From Bacteroidia bacterium (GTDB lineage Bacteria > Bacteroidota > Bacteroidia > B-17B0 > Aurantibacillaceae): 64,000 nt of DNA. The notes beneath the pieces were generated by a model. That model searched no databases and had not been told where the DNA came from. It was given only the letters and a program-made list of their open reading frames with translations. Made by a program: the position numbers and the translations under genes. Of this stretch, positions 25,312 through 34,679 are shown piece by piece. The DNA is taken from contig JAOAIP010000038.1 of the NCBI GenBank assembly GCA_026414605.1, positions 62,001-126,000 of the forward strand, written 5' to 3'. Each line of letters opens with the position of its first letter. The stretch's first letter is position 1.

Positions 25312-26451
25312 ATGAAAAAAATCTGCATCCTGTCTGTCATTTCGGATGTTTATACTGATCAACGCATACTTCGAACTGCATCTGCATTATCAGAGTTGGA
25401 TTATGAAATGATTATCATTGGAAGAAAAACTTCTTCAACCACTCATCATTTAAATTCATATAACTATGTTATCAAACACCTTCAACCCCCCTTCAAAAAA
25501 GGTGTTGGAATGTATTTGTTTTTCACTATACAATTATTTTTTCAATTACTTTTTTTTGTTATAAAAAATAGAAAGAATAAAATTTTATTATTTGCTAATG
25601 ACTTGGATACACTATTGCCTAATTATCTTATATCAAAAATTTTTCACTTGTCTCTTATTTACGATTCGCACGAATTATTTACAGAAGTGCCCGAATTACA
25701 GAACAAAAAAATTAAAAAGAAAATATGGGAAACCCTTGAAAAATGTATAGTCCCAAAACTTCCCTTTGCTATTACAGTCAATAAAAGCATCGCAAATTGG
25801 TATCACAACAAATATCACATACCTTTTTATGTAATCCGCAATGTGCCTTCTACTCCACAAATTAATACGATTAAATCAAGAACAGATTTAAAATTACCTA
25901 TTCACAAAAAAATTATTATCCTTCAAGGTACAGGCATCAATATCCACAGAGGATCAGAAGAATTAGTAGACGCAATGCAATACTTAAATGAAGAGTATTT
26001 ATTGTTAATCATAGGTGGCGGCGATGTCATTAATATTTTAAAACAAAAAGTTATAGAATTAAAATTACACAACAAAGTGATGATTAAAGATAGAATGCCT
26101 GCTGATGAATTATTTCATTATACCGCCAATGCTGATTTAGGAATAAGCATAGACAAGCCCAACAATTTAAATTACCTTTATAGTTTGCCTAATAAATTAT
26201 TTAGTTACATACACGCTCACATTCCAATTTTGGCTACACGATTACCTGAAATAGAAAAAATTATTACCCACTATCAAATAGGAATGTTTATTGACACCCA
26301 TCAACCCGAACATATTGCTGAAAAAATAAAAGAAGCCCTTCATCACCCTGAATATCCTATATGGAAACAAAATACTCTCAAAGCCGCCCAAGATCTTAAT
26401 TGGGAAAAAGAAAAAGAAAATTTAAAGAATTTGGTTTTATCATTAAAATAA
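25312..26451 (+). CDS. Family 4 (GT-B) glycosyltransferase
   Basis: A 379-residue glycosyltransferase probably acting at the inner membrane on a surface polysaccharide. The N-terminal Rossmann half begins KKICILSVISDVYTDQRILRTASAL, and the donor-binding half holds ILQGTGINIHRGSEELVDAM, LLIIGGG, and an E-rich nucleotide-sugar region replaced here by LYSLPNKLFSYIHAHIPILAT, the usual K-x-x-E-Y-x-A-x-G-x-P position (here NKLFSYIHAHIP). A hydrophobic stretch at residues 65-82 (VGMYLFFTIQLFFQLLFFV) suggests membrane contact. The sugar is not predictable. It is not in a polysaccharide cluster; neighbours are xerD and a zinc peptidase. Confidence 0.85.
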   Translation: MKKICILSVISDVYTDQRILRTASALSELDYEMIIIGRKTSSTTHHLNSYNYVIKHLQPPFKKGVGMYLFFTIQLFFQLLFFVIKNRKNKILLFANDLDTLLPNYLISKIFHLSLIYDSHELFTEVPELQNKKIKKKIWETLEKCIVPKLPFAITVNKSIANWYHNKYHIPFYVIRNVPSTPQINTIKSRTDLKLPIHKKIIILQGTGINIHRGSEELVDAMQYLNEEYLLLIIGGGDVINILKQKVIELKLHNKVMIKDRMPADELFHYTANADLGISIDKPNNLNYLYSLPNKLFSYIHAHIPILATRLPEIEKIITHYQIGMFIDTHQPEHIAEKIKEALHHPEYPIWKQNTLKAAQDLNWEKEKENLKNLVLSLK

Positions 26452-26510
26452 ACAAATCGTTTCGCTTTCTGACAAATTGACTTTCAATAAACTTGGAATG
26501 TATTTTGTTG

Positions 26511-26518
26511 TAATTTTG
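26511..26518 (+). promoter_or_regulatory. -7 box of the zinc peptidase gene
   Basis: TAATTTTG followed by CC matches TAnnTTTG; the ATG at 26535 follows 16 bases later. No clear -33 box. Confidence 0.45.
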
Positions 26519-26534
26519 CCCAAAAAATAAATGT

Positions 26535-27242
26535 ATGATGTACTACGATCCATTTTTATTATTGTTAAGTATTGTTTTAATGGTGGTAGGATTAATTGTA
26601 AGTTCTACTTTGAAAAGTAAATTTCAAGAATACAGTATGGATCCATTGCCAAATGGGATGAGTGGAAAGGATATAGCCGAAAAAATGCTACGAGATAATG
26701 GTATTTATGATGTAAAAGTAATTTCGGTAGAAGGCGAATTGACAGATCATTACAACCCCATCAATAAAACAGTCAATTTAAGCCCTAATGTCTATTATGG
26801 GAAACATATATCGGCTGCGGCTGTGGCAGCACACGAATGCGGACACGCTATTCAACATGCTACGGCTTATAGTATGTTGATGTTGAGAAGTCAATTAGTG
26901 CCTGTTGTTCAAGTGAGTGCTACGATAATGAATATGTTAGTTATTGGATTAGCATTTGCAGGGGCTATGATGCCAAAGTTATTAAATACTTTTCTTTTGA
27001 TATTTATTGTAGCACAAAGTGTGATTACATTATTTAGTTTAATCACTTTACCCGTTGAAATTGATGCCAGCAAAAGAGCATTACAGTGGTTGAGCCACAC
27101 CAATATCCTATACGGTGAAAAATATGAAAAAGCCAAAGATGCTTTGAAATGGGCGGCTTATACTTATGTAGTAGCTGCTATTGGTTCAGTAGCAACTTTG
27201 TTGTATTACATTTGGCGATTTACACAGAGTAGAGAAGAATAG
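26535..27242 (+). CDS. Membrane-bound neutral zinc metallopeptidase (YugP-like, Zn_protease family)
   Basis: A 235-residue integral membrane peptidase. It begins with a hydrophobic helix (FLLLLSIVLMVVGLIVSS), then a soluble part with DNGIYDVKVISVEG and HYNPINKTVNLSPNVYYG, the zinc site AAVAAHECGHAIQHA (His95 and His99 as ligands, Glu96 as base), and three more helices with LPVEIDASKRAL between them, a family-specific segment that may supply the third ligand. The target is unknown. All key residues are present and the length fits. ATGs at 26535 and 26538 are both possible. Confidence 0.9.
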   Translation: MMYYDPFLLLLSIVLMVVGLIVSSTLKSKFQEYSMDPLPNGMSGKDIAEKMLRDNGIYDVKVISVEGELTDHYNPINKTVNLSPNVYYGKHISAAAVAAHECGHAIQHATAYSMLMLRSQLVPVVQVSATIMNMLVIGLAFAGAMMPKLLNTFLLIFIVAQSVITLFSLITLPVEIDASKRALQWLSHTNILYGEKYEKAKDALKWAAYTYVVAAIGSVATLLYYIWRFTQSREE

Positions 27243-27436
27243 GTAAAAGAAAGAAGATGGAAGCATTTTTATCAATTTTAATTTTATAGTTTTCAATTTT
27301 CTGAAAACACCGATGTTTGTATCATTCTATATAAAATAAGGACAAAACGAATGTATTTTTAGACAAAACCGAAAATTTAACACACTAATTAACATTTATT
27401 AACTTTTAGTTTAAATAAGGATCGATAAACATTTCT

Positions 27437-27444
27437 TATATTTG
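27437..27444 (+). promoter_or_regulatory. -7 box of the PhaE-type gene
   Basis: TATATTTG followed by CGG is a perfect TAnnTTTG match; the ATG follows at 27473, leaving a short leader of about 20 bases. With the terminator after the gene this marks a single-gene transcript. The 230-base gap before it holds nothing else I recognise. Confidence 0.55.
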
Positions 27445-27472
27445 CGGTCGCAAAAAATTAAAAACTAAAATT

Positions 27473-28825
27473 ATGAAGACAAACAATGCTTTCGTGGATG
27501 CGCTGATTGAGAGTCAAAGTCAGGCATTGAACAATTGGCTGGAAGCCACACAAAAAATGCAAAATGCAATTGCTAATGGTAATGCAATGACCGAAGGTCC
27601 TGCTATTTACAAAGAATGGCTTGAAAAACAAATGGCTTTAGCAGGTGGAACCGTTGCTAAAATGACTGAACCAACTACTACTCCACAACAACAAGTTGAA
27701 ATTTTTTTCAAAAGTTGGTTTCAATCTCAAATGGACTATTTCAAAAAAATGACCGATTTTAATCAAAGTGTTTGGAGCAGTGTGTCTAACTTTGGAAGAC
27801 CTGCAAATGACTACATTTCTACATTTTCTACCATGAATAACCAATGGACAAACATTTACAATGAATGGGTAAAAGCAGTCAATACCACATTTGAAACCTA
27901 TCAATCTGCATTCAAAGGGGCTTTCAACAAAAACATTTTTCAAGAAATGATGCAAAGCAACGCGTTGTACAACTCTTTCAAAGAATTGTATACACCTATT
28001 TTTGAAGCATTTCAAAAAGGAGAATACAAACCCGAACTCTTTAAGCAATTTTACGATGTAGAAACTTACAAAAAATTAACTGACAGAATTTTTGGAGGAC
28101 TATTTAATACAACACCCGATTTGAAAACCTTCTTTGACACTGCAATGACTCAAATTCATAACTATTTTTCAAGCCAAAATGCTTTGAGAGAACAATACAT
28201 GAATTATTACAAAAAGTTATTTGAAAATTATCCTCAATTATTCACTGGTGATTTCGATCAAATAAAAGAATTGTATCAAAAATACGGCAACATTTATTAT
28301 GAAACATTTAAACCTTTGTTGAATTTAATCAATAACCCAAAAGACAAAGAAAGATTAGAAGAGATATTAATTTTAATGGACAAAATTGCTCAATATGCTA
28401 TTAAGCAATCAGAATTATCTGCTGATGTAAACTTGAAAATTTATCAATCTTTAGAAAAAGTAGCAGAGAAATACAGCAAAAAAATGATGAATGCAGATGC
28501 TTCTGCTTTAACTCAAGTAGATTACAAGTCCATCTATAACGAATGGTTGAAAGAAGCAGATGAACTTTTGACAGAACTTTTTGGTACAGAGTCCTTTTCA
28601 AAATTAAAAGGCGAAGTGTTGAATTTGAGTATGGATATTAAGACCTACTTTGAAAAGCAAATGGAAAAATATCTTGAATTTTTCCCAGTGGCTAAAACAT
28701 CAGAATTAGAAGAAGTTTACAAAACCATCCACGATTTGAAAAAACAAGTAAAATCATTAGAGCAAAAATTAGAATTACTCATTGAAGAAGAAAAGAAAGC
28801 AACTAAAAAGCAAGCCGTTAAATAA
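27473..28825 (+). CDS. phaE: PhaE-type polyhydroxyalkanoate synthase subunit / phasin-like granule protein
   Basis: A 450-residue, mostly helical protein rich in Phe, Tyr, Asn and Lys. The N-terminal part (ALIESQSQALNNWLEATQKM and repeated W/F-containing amphipathic helices with MDYFKKMTDFNQSVWSS) resembles phasins and PhaE, and the end FPVAKTSELEEVYKTIHDLK followed by a coiled coil matches the C-terminal PhaE signature (a short hydrophobic segment, then E/D-x-L/V-h-x-x-h-H-x-L-x-x). PhaE is the non-catalytic partner of PhaC in class III PHA synthases. No phaC, phaA or phaB is adjacent, and the gene has its own promoter and terminator, so it may act with a distant PhaC or mainly coat granules. 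No signal peptide. Confidence 0.65.
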   Translation: MKTNNAFVDALIESQSQALNNWLEATQKMQNAIANGNAMTEGPAIYKEWLEKQMALAGGTVAKMTEPTTTPQQQVEIFFKSWFQSQMDYFKKMTDFNQSVWSSVSNFGRPANDYISTFSTMNNQWTNIYNEWVKAVNTTFETYQSAFKGAFNKNIFQEMMQSNALYNSFKELYTPIFEAFQKGEYKPELFKQFYDVETYKKLTDRIFGGLFNTTPDLKTFFDTAMTQIHNYFSSQNALREQYMNYYKKLFENYPQLFTGDFDQIKELYQKYGNIYYETFKPLLNLINNPKDKERLEEILILMDKIAQYAIKQSELSADVNLKIYQSLEKVAEKYSKKMMNADASALTQVDYKSIYNEWLKEADELLTELFGTESFSKLKGEVLNLSMDIKTYFEKQMEKYLEFFPVAKTSELEEVYKTIHDLKKQVKSLEQKLELLIEEEKKATKKQAVK

Positions 28826-28844
28826 TTAGTAAATCAGTAATTTA

Positions 28845-28877
28845 AAAACCCTTCTCAACTTGAGAAGGGTTTTTTGT
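28845..28877 (+). terminator. Intrinsic terminator after the PhaE-type gene
   Basis: AACCCTTCTCAA, one base, TTGAGAAGGGTT forms a 12-bp perfect stem followed by five or more T. It lies about 20 bases after the stop codon. Confidence 0.85.
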
Positions 28878-28997
28878 TTTAAACTTGTTTTATCTGCATA
28901 AAATTTATCATAGCAAAACATTCAAATTAAATTTAAAAATCAAGAAATTAACACGACGATATTTTTTATAGTATATTTAGCCCTCTAAAAAATTTTT

Positions 28998-30140
28998 ATG
29001 ATCAACTTTCAAAACACATACATTCTCAAAAAATTAAAATCAAAGCATTTTGCATTTTATGTTTTTATATTTACCACGATTTTATTTTTCACTACTTGTA
29101 AAAATAAATTAAACATACTTGCACCCTATAAAGAATTAGTAAGCGTATATGCGATATTAAATCCACAAGAAAATTATCAATACATTCGTATAAATAAAGT
29201 ATTTGCCGGAGAAGGAAATGCTTATGATATGGCTCAAAATAAAGATACCATCAACTTTCCCGCAGGGCAACTTCAAGTTTCTTTGAAAAGAAAAGTGAAC
29301 GGATCGTATGCTCCTGTATCCCCATTATCCAGTAGTATAGAGTTGTTTTTAAGAGATACTGTGCTTTATACACAATCTGGTACTTTTAATAAAGAACAAA
29401 GATTTTATTATACCAATCAAAAAATTTATCCTTCAGGAACTTACGAATTATACATAAAAGACACAAAGACAAATACTACTTTTACAGCATCTACTACAAT
29501 GATAGATAGTGTAAAACCAGGATATACACAACCATTAGCACCGCCTTATTATCCTGTAACGCCTGATCCCAACAACCCACCCTATTATTATTTAGATCTA
29601 AGTAATTTGACTGTAACCAGAGATGTACGATTTAAGAGCGAACCCAATGCGTATATGTACGAAATGTATGTTCAAATGCATTATATTGATTCATTGATTG
29701 ATCATAGTACCAAAGCCAAATATGTAGAAAATAAGTATACTGCTATTTTTTCAAACACGTTGAATGGTGGCGAAGATATGAAGTTTAGTTATACTTCCAA
29801 TCAATTATTAAATAGTTTTTATTTGTCTATTTTAAATAAAGACAATGATCCAAACATCTTATTTAGACGAATTGTAAAATTTGATTATATCATTTATGCT
29901 GCCAATTATGATTACTATGTGTTTTTACAATCCAATATGCCTTCTACATCTGTAGCACAAGATAAGCCCATTTATAGTAATATCTCTAATGGGGCTGTGG
30001 GTATTTTTGCGGCACGTTCAAGGATTCATGTGAGCAAGCATCCCGCTAATTCTTTTATTTATTTTTTAGCCACTACAAAACCCTTTTGTAATTTGAATTT
30101 CTTAAATTATGACGGCAACCCTTCGCCTTCTTGTAATTGA
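28998..30140 (+). CDS. DUF4249 family lipoprotein
   Basis: A 380-residue outer-membrane-type lipoprotein. After a basic N-terminus and hydrophobic core (FYVFIFTTILFFTTC) the lipobox cysteine is at about residue 34. The segment LVSVYAILNPQENYQYIRINKVF is the hallmark start of DUF4249 domains, followed by beta-rich sequence and a C-terminal VGIFAARSR strand, also typical. DUF4249 proteins usually sit beside a TonB-dependent receptor with a carboxypeptidase-like domain; none is adjacent here. The gene stands alone between the PhaE-type gene and a repeat array. The function is unknown; a role in surface uptake is inference from the family. Confidence 0.78.
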   Translation: MINFQNTYILKKLKSKHFAFYVFIFTTILFFTTCKNKLNILAPYKELVSVYAILNPQENYQYIRINKVFAGEGNAYDMAQNKDTINFPAGQLQVSLKRKVNGSYAPVSPLSSSIELFLRDTVLYTQSGTFNKEQRFYYTNQKIYPSGTYELYIKDTKTNTTFTASTTMIDSVKPGYTQPLAPPYYPVTPDPNNPPYYYLDLSNLTVTRDVRFKSEPNAYMYEMYVQMHYIDSLIDHSTKAKYVENKYTAIFSNTLNGGEDMKFSYTSNQLLNSFYLSILNKDNDPNILFRRIVKFDYIIYAANYDYYVFLQSNMPSTSVAQDKPIYSNISNGAVGIFAARSRIHVSKHPANSFIYFLATTKPFCNLNFLNYDGNPSPSCN

Positions 30141-30282
30141 TAGAAGAAGTTTTCCGTAGTTTTATTTTTCAAAATCATTTATGATAATTCTTTTTTGTGG
30201 TGATATATAGGATTTGATCTTTTAAGCACAAATTGTTTTATTAGAACGATAACTGATTATTTTTATCATCTCCATAAATTTC

Positions 30283-30485
30283 TGCCCTGAAGGAACAAAA
30301 GATGTTGTAGCAATGGACTTTCATCCATTGACTAAAAGAAACAACAAAAAAGAGTCCAGTAGGGACAATCCATTTTTGATAATTTAATATGTACCGATCC
30401 GATGGATCTTTGTTTGAGTTATATTTATTTTTTGTACGGAAAAAGGCTATCCTTACAATACAAAGCAAAATCGTGCCTATGGCAC
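30283..30485 (-). repeat. Hairpin array, copy B (inverted relative to 51.7 kb copy)
   Basis: Read on the minus strand this stretch aligns over about 200 bases with 51644-51842. It contains in order GTGCC-ATA-GGCAC (30485-30473), an imperfect AAGGATAGCC..CCGTAC, GATCC-ATC-GGATC (30408-30396), GTCC-CTACT-GGAC (30366-30354), CAATGGA-TGAAAG-TCCATTG (30330-30311) and a decayed GTTCCTTCAGGGC (about 30296-30283). Units are spaced about 30-45 bases. Two stems differ from the other copy by paired changes that keep base pairing. The 499-base gap between the flanking genes holds otherwise only a promoter. Confidence 0.75.
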
Positions 30486-30612
30486 TTTTTTCTTTTATAG
30501 GTTTCCATCTACCCAAAGTTTAACAATAATAAAACAATTTAAAGAATTTAACTCCTACCTCAAAGAAAAAATTAGCAAATTGATCTAATTTTTTTAATTA
30601 AAGAATATTCTT

Positions 30613-30620
30613 TATATTTG
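30613..30620 (+). promoter_or_regulatory. -7 box of the T9SS cargo gene
   Basis: TATATTTG followed by C is a perfect match. Transcription would start near 30627, just before the ATGs at 30634 and 30640; this favours 30640 as start (leader of about 13 bases). Confidence 0.5.
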
Positions 30621-30639
30621 CAATACAAAATTTATGATT

Positions 30640-32097
30640 ATGAAAACAAAATTTTGTTTTTTAGGATTGGGAATTTTTATCACAAGTTTATTCGTCGCTC
30701 AACAATCCCCTTCTACTTCTATTAGAAGCGAACGATTGCAAACTTTTTTTGAAAGAATTAAAAAAAATAAAACACCCATTAGTACACAGAGATATTCTTC
30801 AAATAAAACAAATAAAATTCAAGAAGATAATGCTATTCTGTATTTACCAACACGATCGGTAAGATATAATTGGAATATAGGCAATAATAACTGGGATTAT
30901 TCGGATTCATCAACATATTTATATTATACAAGTACTCCTAATCTTGGTAAATTATTAGATGAAACAATTTATAGAGATTCATTGCCTTCAAGTAAGTATT
31001 ATTATCAATACAATAATTATGGATTGTTACAATGCAAAAAAAATTTTAATTATCAAAGCTGGTCAGGACAATGGGCTGTAAGCGGGAGAGATACATTATA
31101 TTATAATAATTCTAATAAGTTAGTCAAATGGGAGAATCAGTATTATAGCAGTTACGACCAATACTTTCGTACCACTGAAAAAGGTGTTAATACATATAAT
31201 AATTATCAAAAAATAATCAAACAAACGATTTATGATACTTATAATAATTACTATTATGGAGACACTACTTTATATCCTTATTCTCAAGTATTGGTTAATT
31301 ATAATTTATCTCAACAATATACAGATATGACTTATCAAGAATATGACACCAGTGCAAAAATGTTTGTGAATAATCTTCGCGAATTATATAATTATGACAA
31401 TACAGGAAAAATAAATAAAATAACACTGCTTAATTGGAACCAAAGTACAAACAAATGGGACACTGCTTCTATTTCTTTAATTACTTGGTATAAATGGATA
31501 AGCAACAATGTTGAAGATCTTTGCAACAATTTACCTTCTGTTATTATTATTAAACAAAGATATTCTCCTGGCGTTTATTTGAATAGTGAAAAATATGAAT
31601 TTACTTATGATCCTATTGATGATGAACAGATAGAAGAAAAAGATTATTATTGGGATGGATCATTGGGTGGATGGTACTGGGATTGGGGATGGAAAGAGAT
31701 ACTAACAAGAAATCCTTATTATGGTAATATGATTGTTGAAAAAATTATACAATACAAACAAACTTACAATCAAAATTATACTAATTATAGTAAAACGGTC
31801 TACAAACAACCATCCTTTACAAACCTTGCATTAATATCTAAAAATTCAGATGTTGTAATTTATCCTAATCCTGCAAATGATTTTTTTAATATTATAATAA
31901 ACAGTAATACAAATAATAAAATAGCATTATCTATCTATGACATAATAGGTAAAAAAATAAAAACAATAAATATAGATGATGTGAATAAACCTAATAAAAT
32001 TGAAATAGGAAATCTTGAAAAAGCCATTTATTTCATTGAATTAACAAATAGAGAAAATAATGCTGTTATATTTAGAAGTATTTTAGTTCGTGAATAA
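30640..32097 (+). CDS. Secreted protein with type IX secretion C-terminal domain
   Basis: About 485 residues. The N-terminus is a Sec signal peptide (MKTKFCFLGLGIFITSLFVA, cleavage before QQS). The middle is rich in Tyr, Asn, Ser, Thr and Trp, with repeated Y-N-x-x-N-K-I-x-K/T-type strands resembling the YD/RHS-like repeats seen in Bacteroidota surface proteins. The last 75 residues form a type A sorting domain: VVIYPNPANDFFNI, then IALSIYDIIGKKIKT and IYFIELTNRENNAVIFRSILV. Such proteins cross the outer membrane by T9SS and are released or anchored to A-LPS. No enzyme motif is seen. ATG at 30640 is favoured over 30634 by the promoter position and the signal peptide. Confidence 0.82.
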   Translation: MKTKFCFLGLGIFITSLFVAQQSPSTSIRSERLQTFFERIKKNKTPISTQRYSSNKTNKIQEDNAILYLPTRSVRYNWNIGNNNWDYSDSSTYLYYTSTPNLGKLLDETIYRDSLPSSKYYYQYNNYGLLQCKKNFNYQSWSGQWAVSGRDTLYYNNSNKLVKWENQYYSSYDQYFRTTEKGVNTYNNYQKIIKQTIYDTYNNYYYGDTTLYPYSQVLVNYNLSQQYTDMTYQEYDTSAKMFVNNLRELYNYDNTGKINKITLLNWNQSTNKWDTASISLITWYKWISNNVEDLCNNLPSVIIIKQRYSPGVYLNSEKYEFTYDPIDDEQIEEKDYYWDGSLGGWYWDWGWKEILTRNPYYGNMIVEKIIQYKQTYNQNYTNYSKTVYKQPSFTNLALISKNSDVVIYPNPANDFFNIIINSNTNNKIALSIYDIIGKKIKTINIDDVNKPNKIEIGNLEKAIYFIELTNRENNAVIFRSILVRE

Positions 32098-32253
32098 TTG
32101 TAAAAAACTATGTTTAACCCGTATAAAGTAAATTTAAGTAGGGTTTGGTGAAAAAGCAAAATTTTGCTTTCAAAAAATTAAGTAGAATGTGATGGGAGTT
32201 TATAATACATTTCTTTTGTTTTTATTATCTATATTTTAAGTAACAATTAATGT

Positions 32254-32285
32254 CTTGCATTACTCTTTATTTTTCAGTATCTTTA
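32254..32285 (+). promoter_or_regulatory. Possible -33/-7 promoter of the gyrB operon
   Basis: CTTG (32254-32257), 20 bases, then TATCTTTA (32278-32285), a near match to the Bacteroidota promoter; the ATG follows at 32313. Upstream, AAAGCAAAATTTTGCTTT (about 32153) forms a small hairpin that may end the preceding transcript. Confidence 0.35.
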
Positions 32286-32312
32286 TGGGCTTAATTAAAA
32301 AAGTATTGAAGA

Positions 32313-34265
32313 ATGGAAAACAATGAAAAAAAAGTAAAAAATTATAGTGCAGATAATATACAGATATTAGAAGGATTAGAAGCCGTTCGCAAACGCCCTG
32401 CAATGTATATTGGTGATGTGGGTATTAAGGGTTTACATCATCTGGTGTATGAAGTTGTAGATAATTCTATTGATGAAGCATTAGCAGGGTATTGTAAAAA
32501 CATAGAAGTAACTATTCACAAAGACAATTCTATTACGGTCAAAGACGATGGACGTGGTATTCCTACAGATATTCATCCTAAACAAGGTGTATCGGCTTTA
32601 CAAGTCGTTATGACGGTACTTCACGCTGGTGGAAAATTTGACAAAGATACTTACAAAGTATCGGGAGGATTGCACGGTGTAGGTGTATCTTGTGTAAATG
32701 CTTTGTCTATTCACTTAAAAGCAGAAGTGCATAGAGAAGGAAAAATCTTTGTTCAAGAATATTCCAAAGGACATCCTTTGTACGATGTAAAAGTAGTCGG
32801 TGAAACCAATTACAGAGGAACTATTGTTACTTTCAAACCAGATCCTGAAATTTTTACTATTTTAGAATACAACTATACAACCCTTGCCAATAGAATGCGA
32901 GAGTTGGCATTTTTGAATAAAGGTATACGAATTACTTTAACCGATGAAAGAAGAACTGATGAAAATAATCAGTATTATTCCGAAACATTTTATTCAGAAG
33001 GAGGATTAAAAGAATTTGTAGAATATCTGGATGCAGGCAAAGAAAAACTTTTGGGAGATGTTATTTACTTGAATACAGAAAAGCAAGGCATTCCTGTTGA
33101 AGTGGCTTTGACTTACAATAATACTTATGCCGAAACCATTCAAAGTTATGTAAACAACATCAATACTATAGAAGGTGGCACGCATTTAGCAGGATTTAGA
33201 AGGGGCTTGACCCGAACATTAAAAAGTTATGCCGACAGAAATGGCTTATTAGCAAAAGCAAAAGTAGAAATAACCGGAGATGATTTTAGAGAAGGATTAA
33301 CAGCCGTTATTTCTGTAAAAGTCGCAGAGCCCCAATTTGAAGGACAAACCAAAACCAAATTGGGCAATAATGAAGTAATGGGAGCAGTAGATATGGCAGT
33401 GAGTGAAGCATTAGAACATTACCTTGAAGAACACCCCAAGCAAGCCAAAATCATTGTAGATAAAGTAGTATTAGCCGCCACCGCACGAATCGCTGCTCGC
33501 AAAGCCAGAGAATTAGTTCAAAGAAAATCAGTGATGAGCGGAGGCGGACTGCCTGGTAAATTAGCCGATTGTTCAAGTACCAATCCTGAAGAATGTGAAT
33601 TGTTTTTAGTAGAGGGGGACTCTGCGGGTGGAACAGCCAAACAAGGCAGAAATAGAGAGTTTCAAGCCATTTTGCCACTAAGAGGAAAGATATTGAATGT
33701 AGAAAAAGCATTAGAATCCAAAATTTACGATAACGAAGAAATAAAAAACATCTATACTGCATTAGGTGTATTCAGGGGAACAAAAGAAGACGACAAAGCC
33801 CTGAATATGGATAAATTGCGTTATCATAAAATCATCATAATGACCGATGCCGATATAGATGGATCTCATATTACTACATTGATTCTCACGTTCTTTTTTA
33901 GACACATGCGTGAATTGATTGAAAAAGGACATGTATTCATTGCATCACCACCATTATATTTAGTGAAAAAAGGAAAAGAACAAGTATATTGCTGGAACGA
34001 CGAGCAAAGAGACGAAGCCATAAAAAGATTAGGCGGAGACAAGCCCGACAGCGTATCTGTACAAAGATATAAAGGGCTTGGGGAAATGAATGCAGAACAA
34101 TTATGGGAAACAACAATGAATCCTGAAACAAGAACATTAAAGCAAGTAACCATAGATAATGCCGCCGAAGCCGATCGTATATTCTCAATGTTGATGGGAG
34201 ATGAAGTCGCACCTCGTAGAGAATTTATTGAACAAAATGCACGCTATGCAAAAATTGATGCTTAA
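32313..34265 (+). CDS. gyrB: DNA gyrase subunit B
   Basis: GyrB is the ATPase subunit of gyrase, which adds negative supercoils. The 650-residue protein shows the GHKL ATPase domain: EGLEAVRKRPAMYIGD (about 22-37), the Mg-binding EVVDNSIDEALAGY, DDGRGIP, and KVSGGLHGVGVSCVNALS; then the transducer domain and the TOPRIM domain with EGDSAGG (about 430) and DADIDGSHI, and a C-terminal QRYKGLGEMNAEQLWETTM. Length is that of the short GyrB without the proteobacterial insertion. ParE is an alternative; the YKGLGEMN motif and length favour GyrB. Followed after 14 bases by rnpA. Confidence 0.95.
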   Translation: MENNEKKVKNYSADNIQILEGLEAVRKRPAMYIGDVGIKGLHHLVYEVVDNSIDEALAGYCKNIEVTIHKDNSITVKDDGRGIPTDIHPKQGVSALQVVMTVLHAGGKFDKDTYKVSGGLHGVGVSCVNALSIHLKAEVHREGKIFVQEYSKGHPLYDVKVVGETNYRGTIVTFKPDPEIFTILEYNYTTLANRMRELAFLNKGIRITLTDERRTDENNQYYSETFYSEGGLKEFVEYLDAGKEKLLGDVIYLNTEKQGIPVEVALTYNNTYAETIQSYVNNINTIEGGTHLAGFRRGLTRTLKSYADRNGLLAKAKVEITGDDFREGLTAVISVKVAEPQFEGQTKTKLGNNEVMGAVDMAVSEALEHYLEEHPKQAKIIVDKVVLAATARIAARKARELVQRKSVMSGGGLPGKLADCSSTNPEECELFLVEGDSAGGTAKQGRNREFQAILPLRGKILNVEKALESKIYDNEEIKNIYTALGVFRGTKEDDKALNMDKLRYHKIIIMTDADIDGSHITTLILTFFFRHMRELIEKGHVFIASPPLYLVKKGKEQVYCWNDEQRDEAIKRLGGDKPDSVSVQRYKGLGEMNAEQLWETTMNPETRTLKQVTIDNAAEADRIFSMLMGDEVAPRREFIEQNARYAKIDA

Positions 34266-34279
34266 TTAATTTTACAAAT

Positions 34280-34672
34280 GTGACATTGCGTTATACCTTA
34301 AAAAAGCATCAAATACTTTCCAGCAAAAAAGAGATTTCGCATTTATTTAATAGTGGCAAATCAATATCTGAATATCCTATAAAATTAGTTTATTTAATTG
34401 TTCCAAAAATTGAAGCATCTATTCGTCAAGAGAAATTTAAAGTAATGTTTGTTGTTCCTAAAAAGCAAATTCGAAAATCAGCACATAGAAATACGATTAA
34501 ACGAAAGATGCGAGAAAGTTTTCGTTTATTACAACACGACCTAAAATCTATTGATCAACACACTTATTTTTTGGCTTTCATTTATATTTCAAAAGATAGA
34601 AATCAAGATACTTTAATGAAAATTCCCGAGAGTATTAAAAAATTAATTGAAAAGATAAATACTTCAAGTTGA
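34280..34672 (+). CDS. rnpA: Ribonuclease P protein component
   Basis: RnpA binds the RNase P RNA and helps mature tRNA 5' ends. The 130-residue basic protein has the family's opening YTLKKHQILSSKKEISHLFNSGKS and the signature RKSAHRNTIKRKMRESFRLL (equivalent of R-N-x-x-K-R-x-x-R-E-x-F/Y-R). A GTG at 34280 or TTG at 34286 must be the start because no in-frame ATG is available near the conserved beginning; the only nearby ATG (34278) is in another frame and ends at once. In most bacteria rnpA follows rpmH; here it follows gyrB directly. Confidence 0.9.
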   Translation: MTLRYTLKKHQILSSKKEISHLFNSGKSISEYPIKLVYLIVPKIEASIRQEKFKVMFVVPKKQIRKSAHRNTIKRKMRESFRLLQHDLKSIDQHTYFLAFIYISKDRNQDTLMKIPESIKKLIEKINTSS

Positions 34673-34679
34673 ACTAAAA

